From: Vicinamibacterales bacterium
GTDB taxonomy: Bacteria > Acidobacteriota > Vicinamibacteria > Vicinamibacterales > UBA2999
DNA: 64,000 nucleotides
Reading direction: 5' to 3'
NCBI GenBank assembly: GCA_041659285.1
Contig: JBAZYO010000001.1
Coordinates: forward strand, 186,001-250,000
Under the pieces are notes generated by a model, which saw only the letters and a program-made list of their open reading frames with translations, ran no database searches and was not told the DNA's origin. Of this stretch, positions 33,001 to 41,395 are shown in pieces. Numbering within the stretch: the stretch's first letter is position 1; each line of letters opens with the position of its first letter. The position numbers were made by a program, and so were the translations under genes.

Positions 33001-33191
33001 GCGCCTCGCTGCAGCTCCGCGCGGAGGTCTTCAACATCCTCAACATCAAGAACTGGGCGAACCCGGGCAACACGCTGTCGAATTCAACGACCTTCGGGGT
33101 CAGTACGAATACCCGCAACGGCAGCGGCGCGCCGGGCATCGGCTCGGGCGAGCCGCGCAACGTCCAGCTAGCGGTGAAGCTGTTGTTCTAG
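30045..33191 (+). CDS. TonB-dependent receptor with carboxypeptidase-like N-domain (second)
   Basis: A 1048-aa outer-membrane receptor with GAGGAGGG before the ATG. Signal peptide ends near AADAQ. A carboxypeptidase regulatory-like domain at about residues 28-110 (ISGRVVDESGGVLPGVTV), plug with LPLNGRDFRRMLQLAPGV and YQIDGADNNDAF, then an Oar-like barrel (FFFATFEGQEL; HIFTAGFSYEIPA). The end NVQLAVKLLF has the terminal Phe. Only distantly like the receptor at 20020. It likely imports or exports a large substrate; unknown. The 3' end overlaps mnmA by four bases, convergent. Confidence 0.9.
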   Translation: MRLAMRSIQAVVAITFLLVAVAADAQTFRGGISGRVVDESGGVLPGVTVTATNVATGLSRTTVSSSSGVFTLPDLPLGSYTVEAAIEGFQPQRATVAVSVSKISTADFKLGISTLTEVVNVSAAAVTLDLQSTALANVVQPKQVQDLPLNGRDFRRMLQLAPGVTQANSVNGVRNRGNNYQIDGADNNDAFQNASAVNQGGVSGISGTLLPVEAIDQFSVQSSGSAETGRNAGSSVNLVIKSGTNNFKGSVFYYNRHEKLAANSFVVAPGTPKRPIRNNQFGFSLGGPIAKNKTFFFATFEGQELTAGNTLVTTAPSNAWIAQTRTVLEQFGVPVNPVSLKLLSLYPAAALTGPATAQNFVSTDKNTYDSYNGIAKIDHQFNDKFSVSARYFGGTGHQTAYDGGSPYLPYYQAVPSRMHNVSVVPSMILTSKLVNQIVIGYNYFYQTFDTSSTDQDPLSLGLNTGVTEASLQGSPVIAISGFGQAGGISPLGRIDATWHVTDTLSYATNAHQLKIGGEVRRAKLDVFYDTLKRGTFSFDGTVGPWRTTGTSAQRALADFLAGYASVATIVRGPTRHDYYQNSFDFFVHDTWTANPNLTLNFGVRYTYQGVLGAADQKLTTFLPDQGLVSVDQLYPKDTNNFAPRVGVAWTPFADRKTVVRGGYGLFYDVIAVAFFAANTGWPSGNGGSAGVGHNPGGASPVYTITQRGVTIQDGVPVFGTSPSPPYGAFSVSQDLELPSVQSFNANVERQIGPSTIVQVGYVGTRGKNLPISRDINAAIAGTTGTLQSRRPYNAAYPNLAAINQLETVGKSRYNALQVSMIQGAWHGLSGRANYTFGHARDNGSEARNTLVMNALNIEADWGDSDFDVRHIFTAGFSYEIPAFVESRLGEGWQVNAIVTMESGIPFNIRSGTNVSGVGDFVDRPVQVGDPFAGITQSGQFVRFFNASAFANAAPGTFSTLPRNAFHGPSFRTLDVSVFKTTKLARGASLQLRAEVFNILNIKNWANPGNTLSNSTTFGVSTNTRNGSGAPGIGSGEPRNVQLAVKLLF

Positions 33192-34285
33192 TCGATCCAG
33201 CCGCCGCCGAGCACTTCGTCGCCGTCGTAGAAGACCACGGCCTGGCCCGGCGTCACCGCCGTTTGGGGCGTGTCGAACTCGAGTTCGGCACGCCCTTCGT
33301 CCGTGGCGCGCACGCGCGCCGGCGCGGCGGCATGGCGATGGCGGATTTGGGCGGAGATCGAGCGCCAGTGCGATTCGGGGACGCCGCTGACCCAGTTCAC
33401 CGTGGATGCGCTCAGGGCGGTGCGGCCCAGTGCTTCGCGCGGCCCGACCACCACCTGCGCGTCGTCCGGCTTGATCGCCAGCACGTACAACGGCTCGTTT
33501 GACGACAGCCCCAGGCCCTTTCGCTGTCCGATGGTGAAGCGATGCACGCCACCGTGGGTGCCGAGCACCCGGCCAGCGCCGTCCACCACGGTGCCTTCGC
33601 GCAGCGCCTCCGGCGCCTTGCGCTCAACGAACGCGGCGTAGTCGCCGTCGGGCACGAAGCAAATCTCCTGGCTGTCGGGCTTCGAGGCGACCCGGAGCTT
33701 CAGCCGGTGTGCATGTGCGCGCACGGTCTCCTTATCCAGGTGTCCCACCGGGAACGCCGCCCGCGACAGCTGCTGCTGCGTCAGCGAAAACAGGAAGTAG
33801 GTCTGGTCCTTCGAGTTGTCGGCGCCCCGATACAGGTGATGGCCGCCGGCGGCGTCCTGCTCGATGCGGGCGTAGTGGCCGGTGGCGAGCCGATCGGCGT
33901 CGTAGGCCTTGGCGCGGTCGAGCAACTCCGCGAACTTCAGCGCGCTGTTGCAGTGCGAGCAGGGGATGGGCGTGCGGCCCGACACGTACTCGCGAACGAA
34001 GTTCGCCACCACGTGCTCGCCGAACTGCGACTCGAAGTTGACGATGTAGTGGGGGATGCCGATGGCGGCGGCGACCCGGCGCGCGTCGTAGAGGTCGTCG
34101 ATCGTGCAGCAGGTGCCGAAGGCGCGCTGGCCGGAGGCCGTGGCCTGCCCTGAGCCTGTCGAATGGGTCTGCCCCTGGTCGTAGAGCTGCATCGACACAC
34201 CGATGACGTCATGACCCTGCTCGGCGAGCAGGGCCGCGGCGACGGATGAATCCACGCCGCCCGACATGGCTACGACAATTCGCAA
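33188..34285 (-). CDS. mnmA: tRNA-specific 2-thiouridylase
   Basis: A 365-aa protein starting at TTG 34283-34285, behind AGGGAAG. ATP pyrophosphatase motif AMSGGVDSSVAAALL, catalytic Cys in CSHCNSALKF and in SQEICFVPDGDY, and ATGHYAR are typical. It installs the 2-thio group at U34 of Lys, Glu and Gln tRNAs, using sulfur from a cysteine desulfurase, the next gene upstream. An extra stretch THSTGSGQATASGQRA between VSMQLYDQG and FGTCCTIDD is partly encoded by a dispersed repeat (34148-34167). Confidence 0.94.
   Translation of the reverse strand: MRIVVAMSGGVDSSVAAALLAEQGHDVIGVSMQLYDQGQTHSTGSGQATASGQRAFGTCCTIDDLYDARRVAAAIGIPHYIVNFESQFGEHVVANFVREYVSGRTPIPCSHCNSALKFAELLDRAKAYDADRLATGHYARIEQDAAGGHHLYRGADNSKDQTYFLFSLTQQQLSRAAFPVGHLDKETVRAHAHRLKLRVASKPDSQEICFVPDGDYAAFVERKAPEALREGTVVDGAGRVLGTHGGVHRFTIGQRKGLGLSSNEPLYVLAIKPDDAQVVVGPREALGRTALSASTVNWVSGVPESHWRSISAQIRHRHAAAPARVRATDEGRAELEFDTPQTAVTPGQAVVFYDGDEVLGGGWID
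34148..34167. repeat. CCCTGAGCCTGTCGAATGGG element inside mnmA
   Basis: A 20-bp GC-rich element with near-symmetric ends (CCC...GGG, centre around GACAGGCTCAG) in frame in mnmA. I recall this type of sequence as a frequent dispersed repeat of many bacterial genomes; only one copy is in the window. Confidence 0.55.
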
Positions 34286-34309
34286 TGCTTCCCTAGGAGA
34301 ACAACGGTA

Positions 34310-34433
34310 CGGCCACAGAGACGCGAAGACTCGGAGCAACAACTTGGGGTGTCAGCCGCCAGCAGTCTCCAACCCAAAGTCTTCTCACTGTCTCTGTGCC
34401 TTTGTGGCTAATCGTGGCTCCGTGGCCATTGAC

Positions 34434-34435
<2 letters not shown>
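34310..34435. repeat. Palindromic repeat with CTCTGTG/CACAGAG arms, intergenic copy
   Basis: GGCCACAGAGACGCGAAGAC at the left and GTCTCTGTGCCTTTGTGGC at the right are imperfect inverse copies, with an ACTTGGGGTG/CAACCCAAAGT pair inside. It fills the gap between mnmA and the cysteine desulfurase. A coding copy is at 42705-42800. Confidence 0.75.
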
Positions 34436-35597
<1,162 letters not shown>

Positions 35598-35649
35598 GGG
35601 TGGGAAATCTGATCGTAGCATTCCTGCTAACTCTCAGCAATAAAAGGAC

Positions 35650-35679
35650 TAGACAACGGTTTGCGGGGGCTTCTATACT
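35650..35679 (+). promoter_or_regulatory. Promoter of the bactofilin gene
   Basis: TAGACA (35650-35655), 18 bases, TATACT (35674-35679). Start near 35686, giving a leader of about 85 nt. Confidence 0.7.
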
Positions 35680-35772
35680 GGCGAGACTTCAACACCGAAG
35701 CCCACTTCCCCGGGTTTCAAAAATAATTGGCACCCTCGAGCGGGATTTCCAGCAGAGGGGGAGGTTTCAGCG

Positions 35773-36291
35773 ATGTGGAAGCGGGATGAGTCGGTCAAAC
35801 CGGCCACGCCACCGGCCCAAACGCCGGCGGCTACACCCTCGGCGCCTGTGGCCGCTGCGCCGGCTGCTAGCGAGCCGCGTACCCAACTTGGGAGAGACAA
35901 CGTGAATATCGGAAAGTCCGTCATCATCAAAGGCGAGTTGAGCGGGAGTGAAGACCTCACGATTGAAGGCCACGTTGAGGGTCGGATCGATCTGAAGGAT
36001 AACGTTCTCACGATTGGTCCCAACGGCAAGATCAAGGCGGAAGTCTTCGCCAAGGCCGTGGTCGTGCTGGGTGAAGTCACCGGCAACGTCACCGCTTCGG
36101 AGAAGGTGGACATCCGCGACAACGGATCCGTGGACGGCGACATTGCCTCGCCGCGCGTCGCCATTGCCGAAGGCGCGCACTTCCGCGGCGCCGTTGACAT
36201 GCAGCGCGCCGGCACCAAGCAGGCGGCCAAGCCGAATGCGCCCGCGGCGCCCGGACAGGCGCAGCCCCAGTCCCAGAAGGTCGGGGCCTAA
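35773..36291 (+). CDS. Bactofilin
   Basis: A 172-aa cytoskeletal protein. Residues about 42-145 are the right-handed beta-helix of bactofilins (NIGKSVIIKGELSGSEDLTI; EGHVEGRIDLKDNVLTIG; GEVTGNVTASEKVDI), flanked by Pro/Ala-rich flexible tails. It polymerises without nucleotide and often organises cell-wall or polysaccharide enzymes. GGGGGAGG lies upstream of the ATG. A terminator follows. Confidence 0.92.
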   Translation: MWKRDESVKPATPPAQTPAATPSAPVAAAPAASEPRTQLGRDNVNIGKSVIIKGELSGSEDLTIEGHVEGRIDLKDNVLTIGPNGKIKAEVFAKAVVVLGEVTGNVTASEKVDIRDNGSVDGDIASPRVAIAEGAHFRGAVDMQRAGTKQAAKPNAPAAPGQAQPQSQKVGA

Positions 36292-36305
36292 AGCGTTCTT
36301 ACGAA

Positions 36306-36333
36306 GGCGGAAGGCCCCGCGCCTTCCGCCTTT
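36306..36333 (+). terminator. Rho-independent terminator after bactofilin
   Basis: GGCGGAAGG (36306-36314) and CCTTCCGCC (36322-36330) with a 7-nt loop, followed by TTTC. Downstream genes begin 16 bases later, so part of the transcript may read through. Confidence 0.8.
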
Positions 36334-36348
36334 CAGTCTCAAGGAGCC

Positions 36349-37029
36349 ATGGCCGACGCCCGATCGCTAACCGACTTGTTTGGCATCCTTGGCTCTCGCC
36401 GGGGTGGCGAGGCTGAGGCTGCGGCGGACTCGTCCGTGACGCAGGTGGCGGAAGCGGCGTATCCGACCAAGGCCCTCCAGAAGTTTCTCGCGACGCTCCA
36501 GCCCGCCGACAATCCCCTCATCCTCGATCTCGGCCCCGTCGTCGGCAGCAACGTCACGTTTTTCGGCGAGCACCTGGGGTGCCGCATTCGCGTGGAAGAC
36601 GTCGCCGCCGACATCGATCGCCACGTCAAGGACGGCACGCTGGAGCAACTGCCGGAATTTTTCGCCGGCCGTTTCACGCAGGCGCCCGGGTCGGTGGACG
36701 GCATCCTGTGCTGGGACATCCTCGACTATCTCGATCGCCCGGCGGCGCAGGCCCTGGCCACGGCGTTGTGCCGGTTGCTCAAGGCCGATGGATGCCTGCT
36801 CGGCCTGTTCAGCACCGCCGAGGCCCGCGACCAGATCTACACGAAATACGTGGTCGTCGATGAATTGACGCTGCGGTATCGCACCTACCCGGCGCTGCGC
36901 GCCCGCCAGCGGAGCCTGCTGAACGGCGACATCATCAAGCTGTTCAAGGACCTTCGCGTCACCGACTCCTTCCTGATGAAGAGCAAGCTCCGCGAGATGC
37001 TCTTCCGCAAGCCCGCGCCACGCGGTTGA
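36349..37029 (+). CDS. Methyltransferase-like protein
   Basis: A 226-aa soluble protein with a class I methyltransferase-type fold: motif I LILDLGPVVGSNVTFF (not the classical GxGxG), an acidic CRIRVEDVAADID, and DGILCWDILDYLDRP where the post-II aromatic motif would be. The first 50 residues are polar. Family not recognised; loss of the glycine pattern leaves SAM binding uncertain. Followed after 13 bases by the SAM hydrolase gene. Confidence 0.7.
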   Translation: MADARSLTDLFGILGSRRGGEAEAAADSSVTQVAEAAYPTKALQKFLATLQPADNPLILDLGPVVGSNVTFFGEHLGCRIRVEDVAADIDRHVKDGTLEQLPEFFAGRFTQAPGSVDGILCWDILDYLDRPAAQALATALCRLLKADGCLLGLFSTAEARDQIYTKYVVVDELTLRYRTYPALRARQRSLLNGDIIKLFKDLRVTDSFLMKSKLREMLFRKPAPRG

Positions 37030-37042
37030 GGGCCGGGCATTC

Positions 37043-37843
37043 ATGGCCCGACCGGTCGTTGCCTTCCTGAGTGACTTCGGCACCCGAGATCATTACGCCG
37101 GCACCCTGAAAGGGGTGGTGCTTGGCGTCTGTCCCGACGTGACGCTCGTCGACATTGGCCACGACATCCCGGCGCACGACGTGATGGCCGGCGCGCTGGA
37201 ACTCGCCGCCTGCTATCGCTACTTCCCGCACGGCACCATCTTTCTCGTCGTGGTGGATCCGGGCGTGGGCTCGTCCCGTCGCGGCCTGGCGGCCGACACC
37301 GGGGACTACAAGTTCGTGGCCCCCGACAACGGCGTGCTGTCGGCGGTGTTTCGCGAGTCGCCGCCCCGGAAGGTCGTGGAGTTGACGGAGCGCAAGTACG
37401 CGCTGCCGACCATCAGCCGCACGTTCGAGGGCCGCGATCGCTTCGCCCCGGCGGCCGGATGGCTGGCCAAGGGGATCGCGATCGCCTCGCTGGGCCGGGG
37501 CGTCACCGACTTCCAGTTGCTCGACCTGCCGCGCGCCGGGGCCGACGGCGCCCACATCAGCGGTGAGGTCATCCGCGTCGACCGGTTCGGCAACCTGATC
37601 ACCAACATCGACCGCCGGGTGTTCGAGCAGTTCGCCAGCGGAGGCGCCATCGCGATTCGCGCCGGCACGCACGAAGTGGACCGCGTGGTCGCGACCTATG
37701 CCGAGGCGCCGGCCGGCGAGGTGTGCGCGCTGTTCGGGAGCACCGATCACCTCGAGATTGCCGTCAACGCCGGGGACGCGGCCACGCTGCTGCGGCTGTC
37801 GCGCGGCGCCACGGTTACGGTGCGCCGGGTGCGGCAAATTTGA
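37043..37843 (+). CDS. SAM hydrolase / adenosyl-hydroxide transferase (DUF62)
   Basis: A 266-aa protein of the SAM_adeno_trans family: FLSDFGTRDHYAGTLKGV at the N-terminus, VVVDPGVGSSRRGLA and RVDRFGNLITNI. Members cleave SAM with water to adenosine and methionine. Sitting directly after a methyltransferase-like gene, it may remove SAM or limit methylation. Normal length. Confidence 0.88.
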   Translation: MARPVVAFLSDFGTRDHYAGTLKGVVLGVCPDVTLVDIGHDIPAHDVMAGALELAACYRYFPHGTIFLVVVDPGVGSSRRGLAADTGDYKFVAPDNGVLSAVFRESPPRKVVELTERKYALPTISRTFEGRDRFAPAAGWLAKGIAIASLGRGVTDFQLLDLPRAGADGAHISGEVIRVDRFGNLITNIDRRVFEQFASGGAIAIRAGTHEVDRVVATYAEAPAGEVCALFGSTDHLEIAVNAGDAATLLRLSRGATVTVRRVRQI

Positions 37844-37881
37844 TACGATTTGCTGTTTGCCTTTAGCTGCAGGACACAACC

Positions 37882-38871
37882 ATGGAATCTGATCTCTCGC
37901 TCGAGTTCCTCCGCGTCACCGAACAGGCCGCCATCGCCTGCGCGCACACCATGGGCCAGGGCGATCGCCACGGGTCCGACCAGGTCGCGGTGGAAGCCAT
38001 GCGCCGGGAAATGGACACGGTGCCGATCGACGGCACCATCGTGATTGGCGAAGGCGAGCGTGACGAAGCGCCGATGCTCTACATCGGCGAAAAGGTCGGC
38101 CTCGCGCAGAAGAAGGTCAACGGCGGCCGCACCTGGGACGAGGTTGACATCGCCGTCGATCCGCTGGAGGGCACCAACCTCTGCGCCACTGGCGCCGCCA
38201 ACGCCATCGCCGTGCTGGCCGCGTCCGAGAAGGGCGGCCTGCTGCACGCGCCCGACCTCTACATGGAGAAGCTGGTCGTCGGGCCGACCTCGAAGCACCT
38301 GGTCGATCTGGACGCGCCGGTGCGCGAGAACCTCCGCGCCATTGCCAGGAGCCTCGGTCGCCAGGTCGACGAACTGACGGTGGTGGTCCTTGATCGGCCG
38401 CGTCACGAGAAGCTGATCGAGGATATCCGGGCGACCGGCGCGCGCATCCGGTTGATTGGCGACGGCGACCTGTCGGCCGGTATCGCGGCGGCGGTGTCCG
38501 GCACCGGCGTGCATGCGGTGATGGGCACGGGTGGCGCGCCCGAGGGCGTGCTGACGGCGGCGGCCATGCGCTGCCTGAACGGCGAGATCTTCGCCCGCCT
38601 GGTCGTGGCCAAGCCGGAAGACGAAGAGCGCTGCCGGGCCATGGGCATCAAGGACTTCAAGAAGATCTACAAGTCCGAGGACCTCGCCTGCGGCAAGGAC
38701 ATCGTGTTTGCCGCGACCGGCGTCACCGACGGGTCGTTGATGAAGGGCGTGCAGTTCTTCGGCAGCGGTATTCGCACCAGTTCGATGGTGATGCAGACCA
38801 ACCCGCATCGCATCCGCTTCATCGACAGCATCCAGGTCTACCCGGGCCCGTCGGTCAAGATCCGATTCTGA
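37882..38871 (+). CDS. glpX: Fructose-1,6-bisphosphatase class II
   Basis: A 329-aa enzyme with GEGERDEAPMLYIGEKVG, DPLEGTNLCATGAANAIAVL and GTGGAPEGVLTAAAM, which hold the metal and phosphate ligands of GlpX. It catalyses the fructose-1,6-bisphosphate to fructose-6-phosphate step of gluconeogenesis in the cytoplasm. A CAGGAC segment precedes the ATG. Confidence 0.95.
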   Translation: MESDLSLEFLRVTEQAAIACAHTMGQGDRHGSDQVAVEAMRREMDTVPIDGTIVIGEGERDEAPMLYIGEKVGLAQKKVNGGRTWDEVDIAVDPLEGTNLCATGAANAIAVLAASEKGGLLHAPDLYMEKLVVGPTSKHLVDLDAPVRENLRAIARSLGRQVDELTVVVLDRPRHEKLIEDIRATGARIRLIGDGDLSAGIAAAVSGTGVHAVMGTGGAPEGVLTAAAMRCLNGEIFARLVVAKPEDEERCRAMGIKDFKKIYKSEDLACGKDIVFAATGVTDGSLMKGVQFFGSGIRTSSMVMQTNPHRIRFIDSIQVYPGPSVKIRF

Positions 38872-40095
38872 TTGGACGAACGCCAGCAACGCCGGAACGT
38901 GTTTGCCGCCGCGGCGGCAGGCTGCATCGGCTTCACCGGCTTCACGCTGGTCATGCCATTCCTCCCGCTCTACATCGCGGAGCTGGGCACGACCGACGTC
39001 GGTGAGATCGCGATGTGGACGGGCCTGACGCTGGGCGCCACGCCCACGGTCACGGCCATCAGCGCGCCCCTGTGGGGCCGGGTCGGCGATCGCTACGGCA
39101 GCAAGGTCCTGGTCATCCGGTCGCTGACCGCATTTATCCTCACCATGGCAAGCATGGCGTTCGTGACAGCGCCGTGGCAGTTGTTCGCGCTCCGCGCCCT
39201 GCTCGGGGTGTTCGCCGGCTATGGCGCGCTCACCATTTCCATGGCGGCCCAGTCGGTGCCTCGCGATCGAATGGCGCGTGCCATCGGCGCGGTGCAGACC
39301 GGGCATCGCCTGGGGCCCGCCGTTGGTCCCGTCGTTGGTGGCCTGCTGGCGCCGCTGGTGGGACTGCGGAACTCGTTCCTGTTCGCGGCGGCATTTTATG
39401 CGGCGGCGATGGTGCTGGTGCTGGTCGCCTACAAGGAGCCGCCCCGCAAGGTCGCGGCCAAGAACGCCAGGGGCGGCATGGAAGTGTTCTCGCACCTGAT
39501 GCGCCTGCCGGGGTTTGTGCTGGCCTTGTTCGTCATCTTCGGGTTGCAGACCGTGGACCGCAGCTTCGGTCCGGTGCTGCCGTTGTTTGTCGCCCAGGTC
39601 GGGGTCGAGGCGCAGCGCGTGCCGCTGGTCTCGGGCATCCTCTTTTCACTCGGGGCCGTGGCGGCGGCGTTCGGGTCGCAGCTGGCGCCCAGGCTCATGA
39701 AGGACCGCCCCGCCAGGCGAGTGATCGTGGCCGGCGCCGCGACCGCGGCGGTGGCCATGGCCACGATCGTGATCGCGCCGACGTTGTGGATCGTCGGGGC
39801 CGCGATGGTGGCGGTGGGGGTGGCCATCGGCGTGGCGACGACCACCATCTATTCGGTGGCCGGATCGCTGCTGCCGGCTGATGCGCATGCGACCGGCTTC
39901 GGCGTGATGACCACGGCATCCCTCATCGGCCTGGCGGTGAGTCCCGTGGTCGCCGGCTTCATCGGCGGATCGGGACTGCGCATCGTGTTCGTGGCCGACG
40001 TCGTCCTGCTCGTGGTGCTGGCGGTCATGGTCGCTCGTCGCCTGCGGTCGGAGCCGACCTCGGTCTCCCACGAAGCTCCGCTCGCCGACAGTTGA
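38872..40095 (+). CDS. MFS transporter
   Basis: A 407-aa protein with 12 predicted helices. The TTG start is directly behind the glpX stop (TGATTG), so the two are coupled. Motif A-like GRVGDRYGSKVLVIRSL after helix 2 and GHRLGPAVGPVVGG in helix 5 suit drug/metabolite efflux members. Substrate unknown. Confidence 0.88.
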   Translation: MDERQQRRNVFAAAAAGCIGFTGFTLVMPFLPLYIAELGTTDVGEIAMWTGLTLGATPTVTAISAPLWGRVGDRYGSKVLVIRSLTAFILTMASMAFVTAPWQLFALRALLGVFAGYGALTISMAAQSVPRDRMARAIGAVQTGHRLGPAVGPVVGGLLAPLVGLRNSFLFAAAFYAAAMVLVLVAYKEPPRKVAAKNARGGMEVFSHLMRLPGFVLALFVIFGLQTVDRSFGPVLPLFVAQVGVEAQRVPLVSGILFSLGAVAAAFGSQLAPRLMKDRPARRVIVAGAATAAVAMATIVIAPTLWIVGAAMVAVGVAIGVATTTIYSVAGSLLPADAHATGFGVMTTASLIGLAVSPVVAGFIGGSGLRIVFVADVVLLVVLAVMVARRLRSEPTSVSHEAPLADS

Positions 40096-40099
40096 GGCG

Positions 40100-41332
40100 T
40101 TAGTGCGCCGGCGCTGACGCCGGCGGGCGCGCTACGGGCTTGTGCGGTTCGTGCGGGTGCCAGCCGAGCAGCGCGATCATCACCAGGAACCCCACGACGT
40201 ACGCCACGGCGACGTGCCAGCCCTGGCGGATCCAGGTGCCAACCGAGCGCGCGTCCGGGTACAGGTTCGTGATCGCCACACCAGCCGACGAGCCGAACCA
40301 GATCATCGACCCACCATAACCCACCGCAAACGCCAGCACGCCCCAGTCGTACCCGCCTTGTTCAAGTGCAAGCTTGGTCAAGGGGATGTTGTCGAACACC
40401 GACGACACGAATCCGAGCCCGAACGCCGTTACCCACGATGCCGCCGGCAACCGATCAACCGGCATCATCGAGGCGGCCAGCACCAGGGCGAGCAGGAACA
40501 CGGCACCGCGGCCCGCTTCACCGAGCAGCTCCCAGTCCGGACGACGGATGGGAGCGGTGGCGATAATGACCATCCAGACCGCGACGCCGATGAACGGAAA
40601 CAGGTCGGCGAGGCCGGTGAAGTACAGGTTCACGACCACGTTCGCCGCAATGGCCGCGGCGAGCATAGCGATGACAATCGCAACGCGTGTCCAGTCGATG
40701 TGCGGCTGGTGCCGGACGTCCCTCATGATCGGCGAATAGCGATGCTGCTGCACGGCGCCGACCAGCCCCGAGATGAACAGGGCCACCACGGATGCCGCAT
40801 AGGCATGCAGCACGTCGATGGGCGACACGCCGTCGATCCACATCATCGTGGTGGTGGTGTCGCCGACCACGCTCCCTGCGCCTCCCGCGTTGGACGCCGC
40901 CACGATCGCCGCCAGGTAGCCGATGTGCACCTTCTTGAACAGCGTGTGCGCCATGGCGCCGCCGATGAGGGCGGCGGCAATGTTGTCGAGAAACGACGAG
41001 AGCACAAACACGATGCCCAGGAGCGCGAAACAGCCTTTCCAGTCATCTGGCAGCAGCCGCGGTAACGCCAGCGGCACGTGGCTCTTCTCGAAGTGCCGCG
41101 ACAGGATCGCAAAGCCCGTCAGCAGGCACGCCAGGTTGACGACGATTACCCATTCGTGGCCGAGGTGGGTCAGCAACCCATCAATGCCCGGACCGGCCGG
41201 GAAGGTCCCGAGCGCCAGCTTGTAGAGCACGATGACGGCGAGGCCCGAGAGGGCCACTTCCAGCGTGCGGTGATGGAAGATGGCGACGCCCGCCAGCGTC
41301 AACGCGAACAAGACAAAATCGATCGGCACCAC
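40100..41332 (-). CDS. Ion transporter of the NhaD/ArsB/citrate superfamily
   Basis: A 410-aa protein with about 11 membrane segments. AAIVAASNAGGAGSVVGDTTTTMMWIDG is the conserved hairpin re-entry region of NhaD-type Na+/H+ antiporters, and FGLGFVSSVFDNIPLTKLAL the second. GTG 41332 is chosen: a TATAAT lies seven bases before it, fitting leaderless initiation (GTG 41329 is the alternative). A stem of two CGCCGGCG arms (40106-40125) lies at its 3' end, near the convergent MFS gene. Exact ion unproven. Confidence 0.85.
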   Translation of the reverse strand: MVPIDFVLFALTLAGVAIFHHRTLEVALSGLAVIVLYKLALGTFPAGPGIDGLLTHLGHEWVIVVNLACLLTGFAILSRHFEKSHVPLALPRLLPDDWKGCFALLGIVFVLSSFLDNIAAALIGGAMAHTLFKKVHIGYLAAIVAASNAGGAGSVVGDTTTTMMWIDGVSPIDVLHAYAASVVALFISGLVGAVQQHRYSPIMRDVRHQPHIDWTRVAIVIAMLAAAIAANVVVNLYFTGLADLFPFIGVAVWMVIIATAPIRRPDWELLGEAGRGAVFLLALVLAASMMPVDRLPAASWVTAFGLGFVSSVFDNIPLTKLALEQGGYDWGVLAFAVGYGGSMIWFGSSAGVAITNLYPDARSVGTWIRQGWHVAVAYVVGFLVMIALLGWHPHEPHKPVARPPASAPAH

Positions 41333-41339
41333 GGACTCG

Positions 41340-41345
41340 ATTATA
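41340..41345 (-). promoter_or_regulatory. Consensus -10 for the ion transporter
   Basis: TATAAT on the minus strand, seven bases before GTG 41332. No -35 box is obvious. On the plus strand TAAAAT at 41380-41385 may serve the divergent hflX, ten bases before its ATG. Confidence 0.6.
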
Positions 41346-41395
41346 GGGGGCACGTCCGCGGCCCAGGGAAGCCGCGTGCTAAAATCGCGGTGAAG

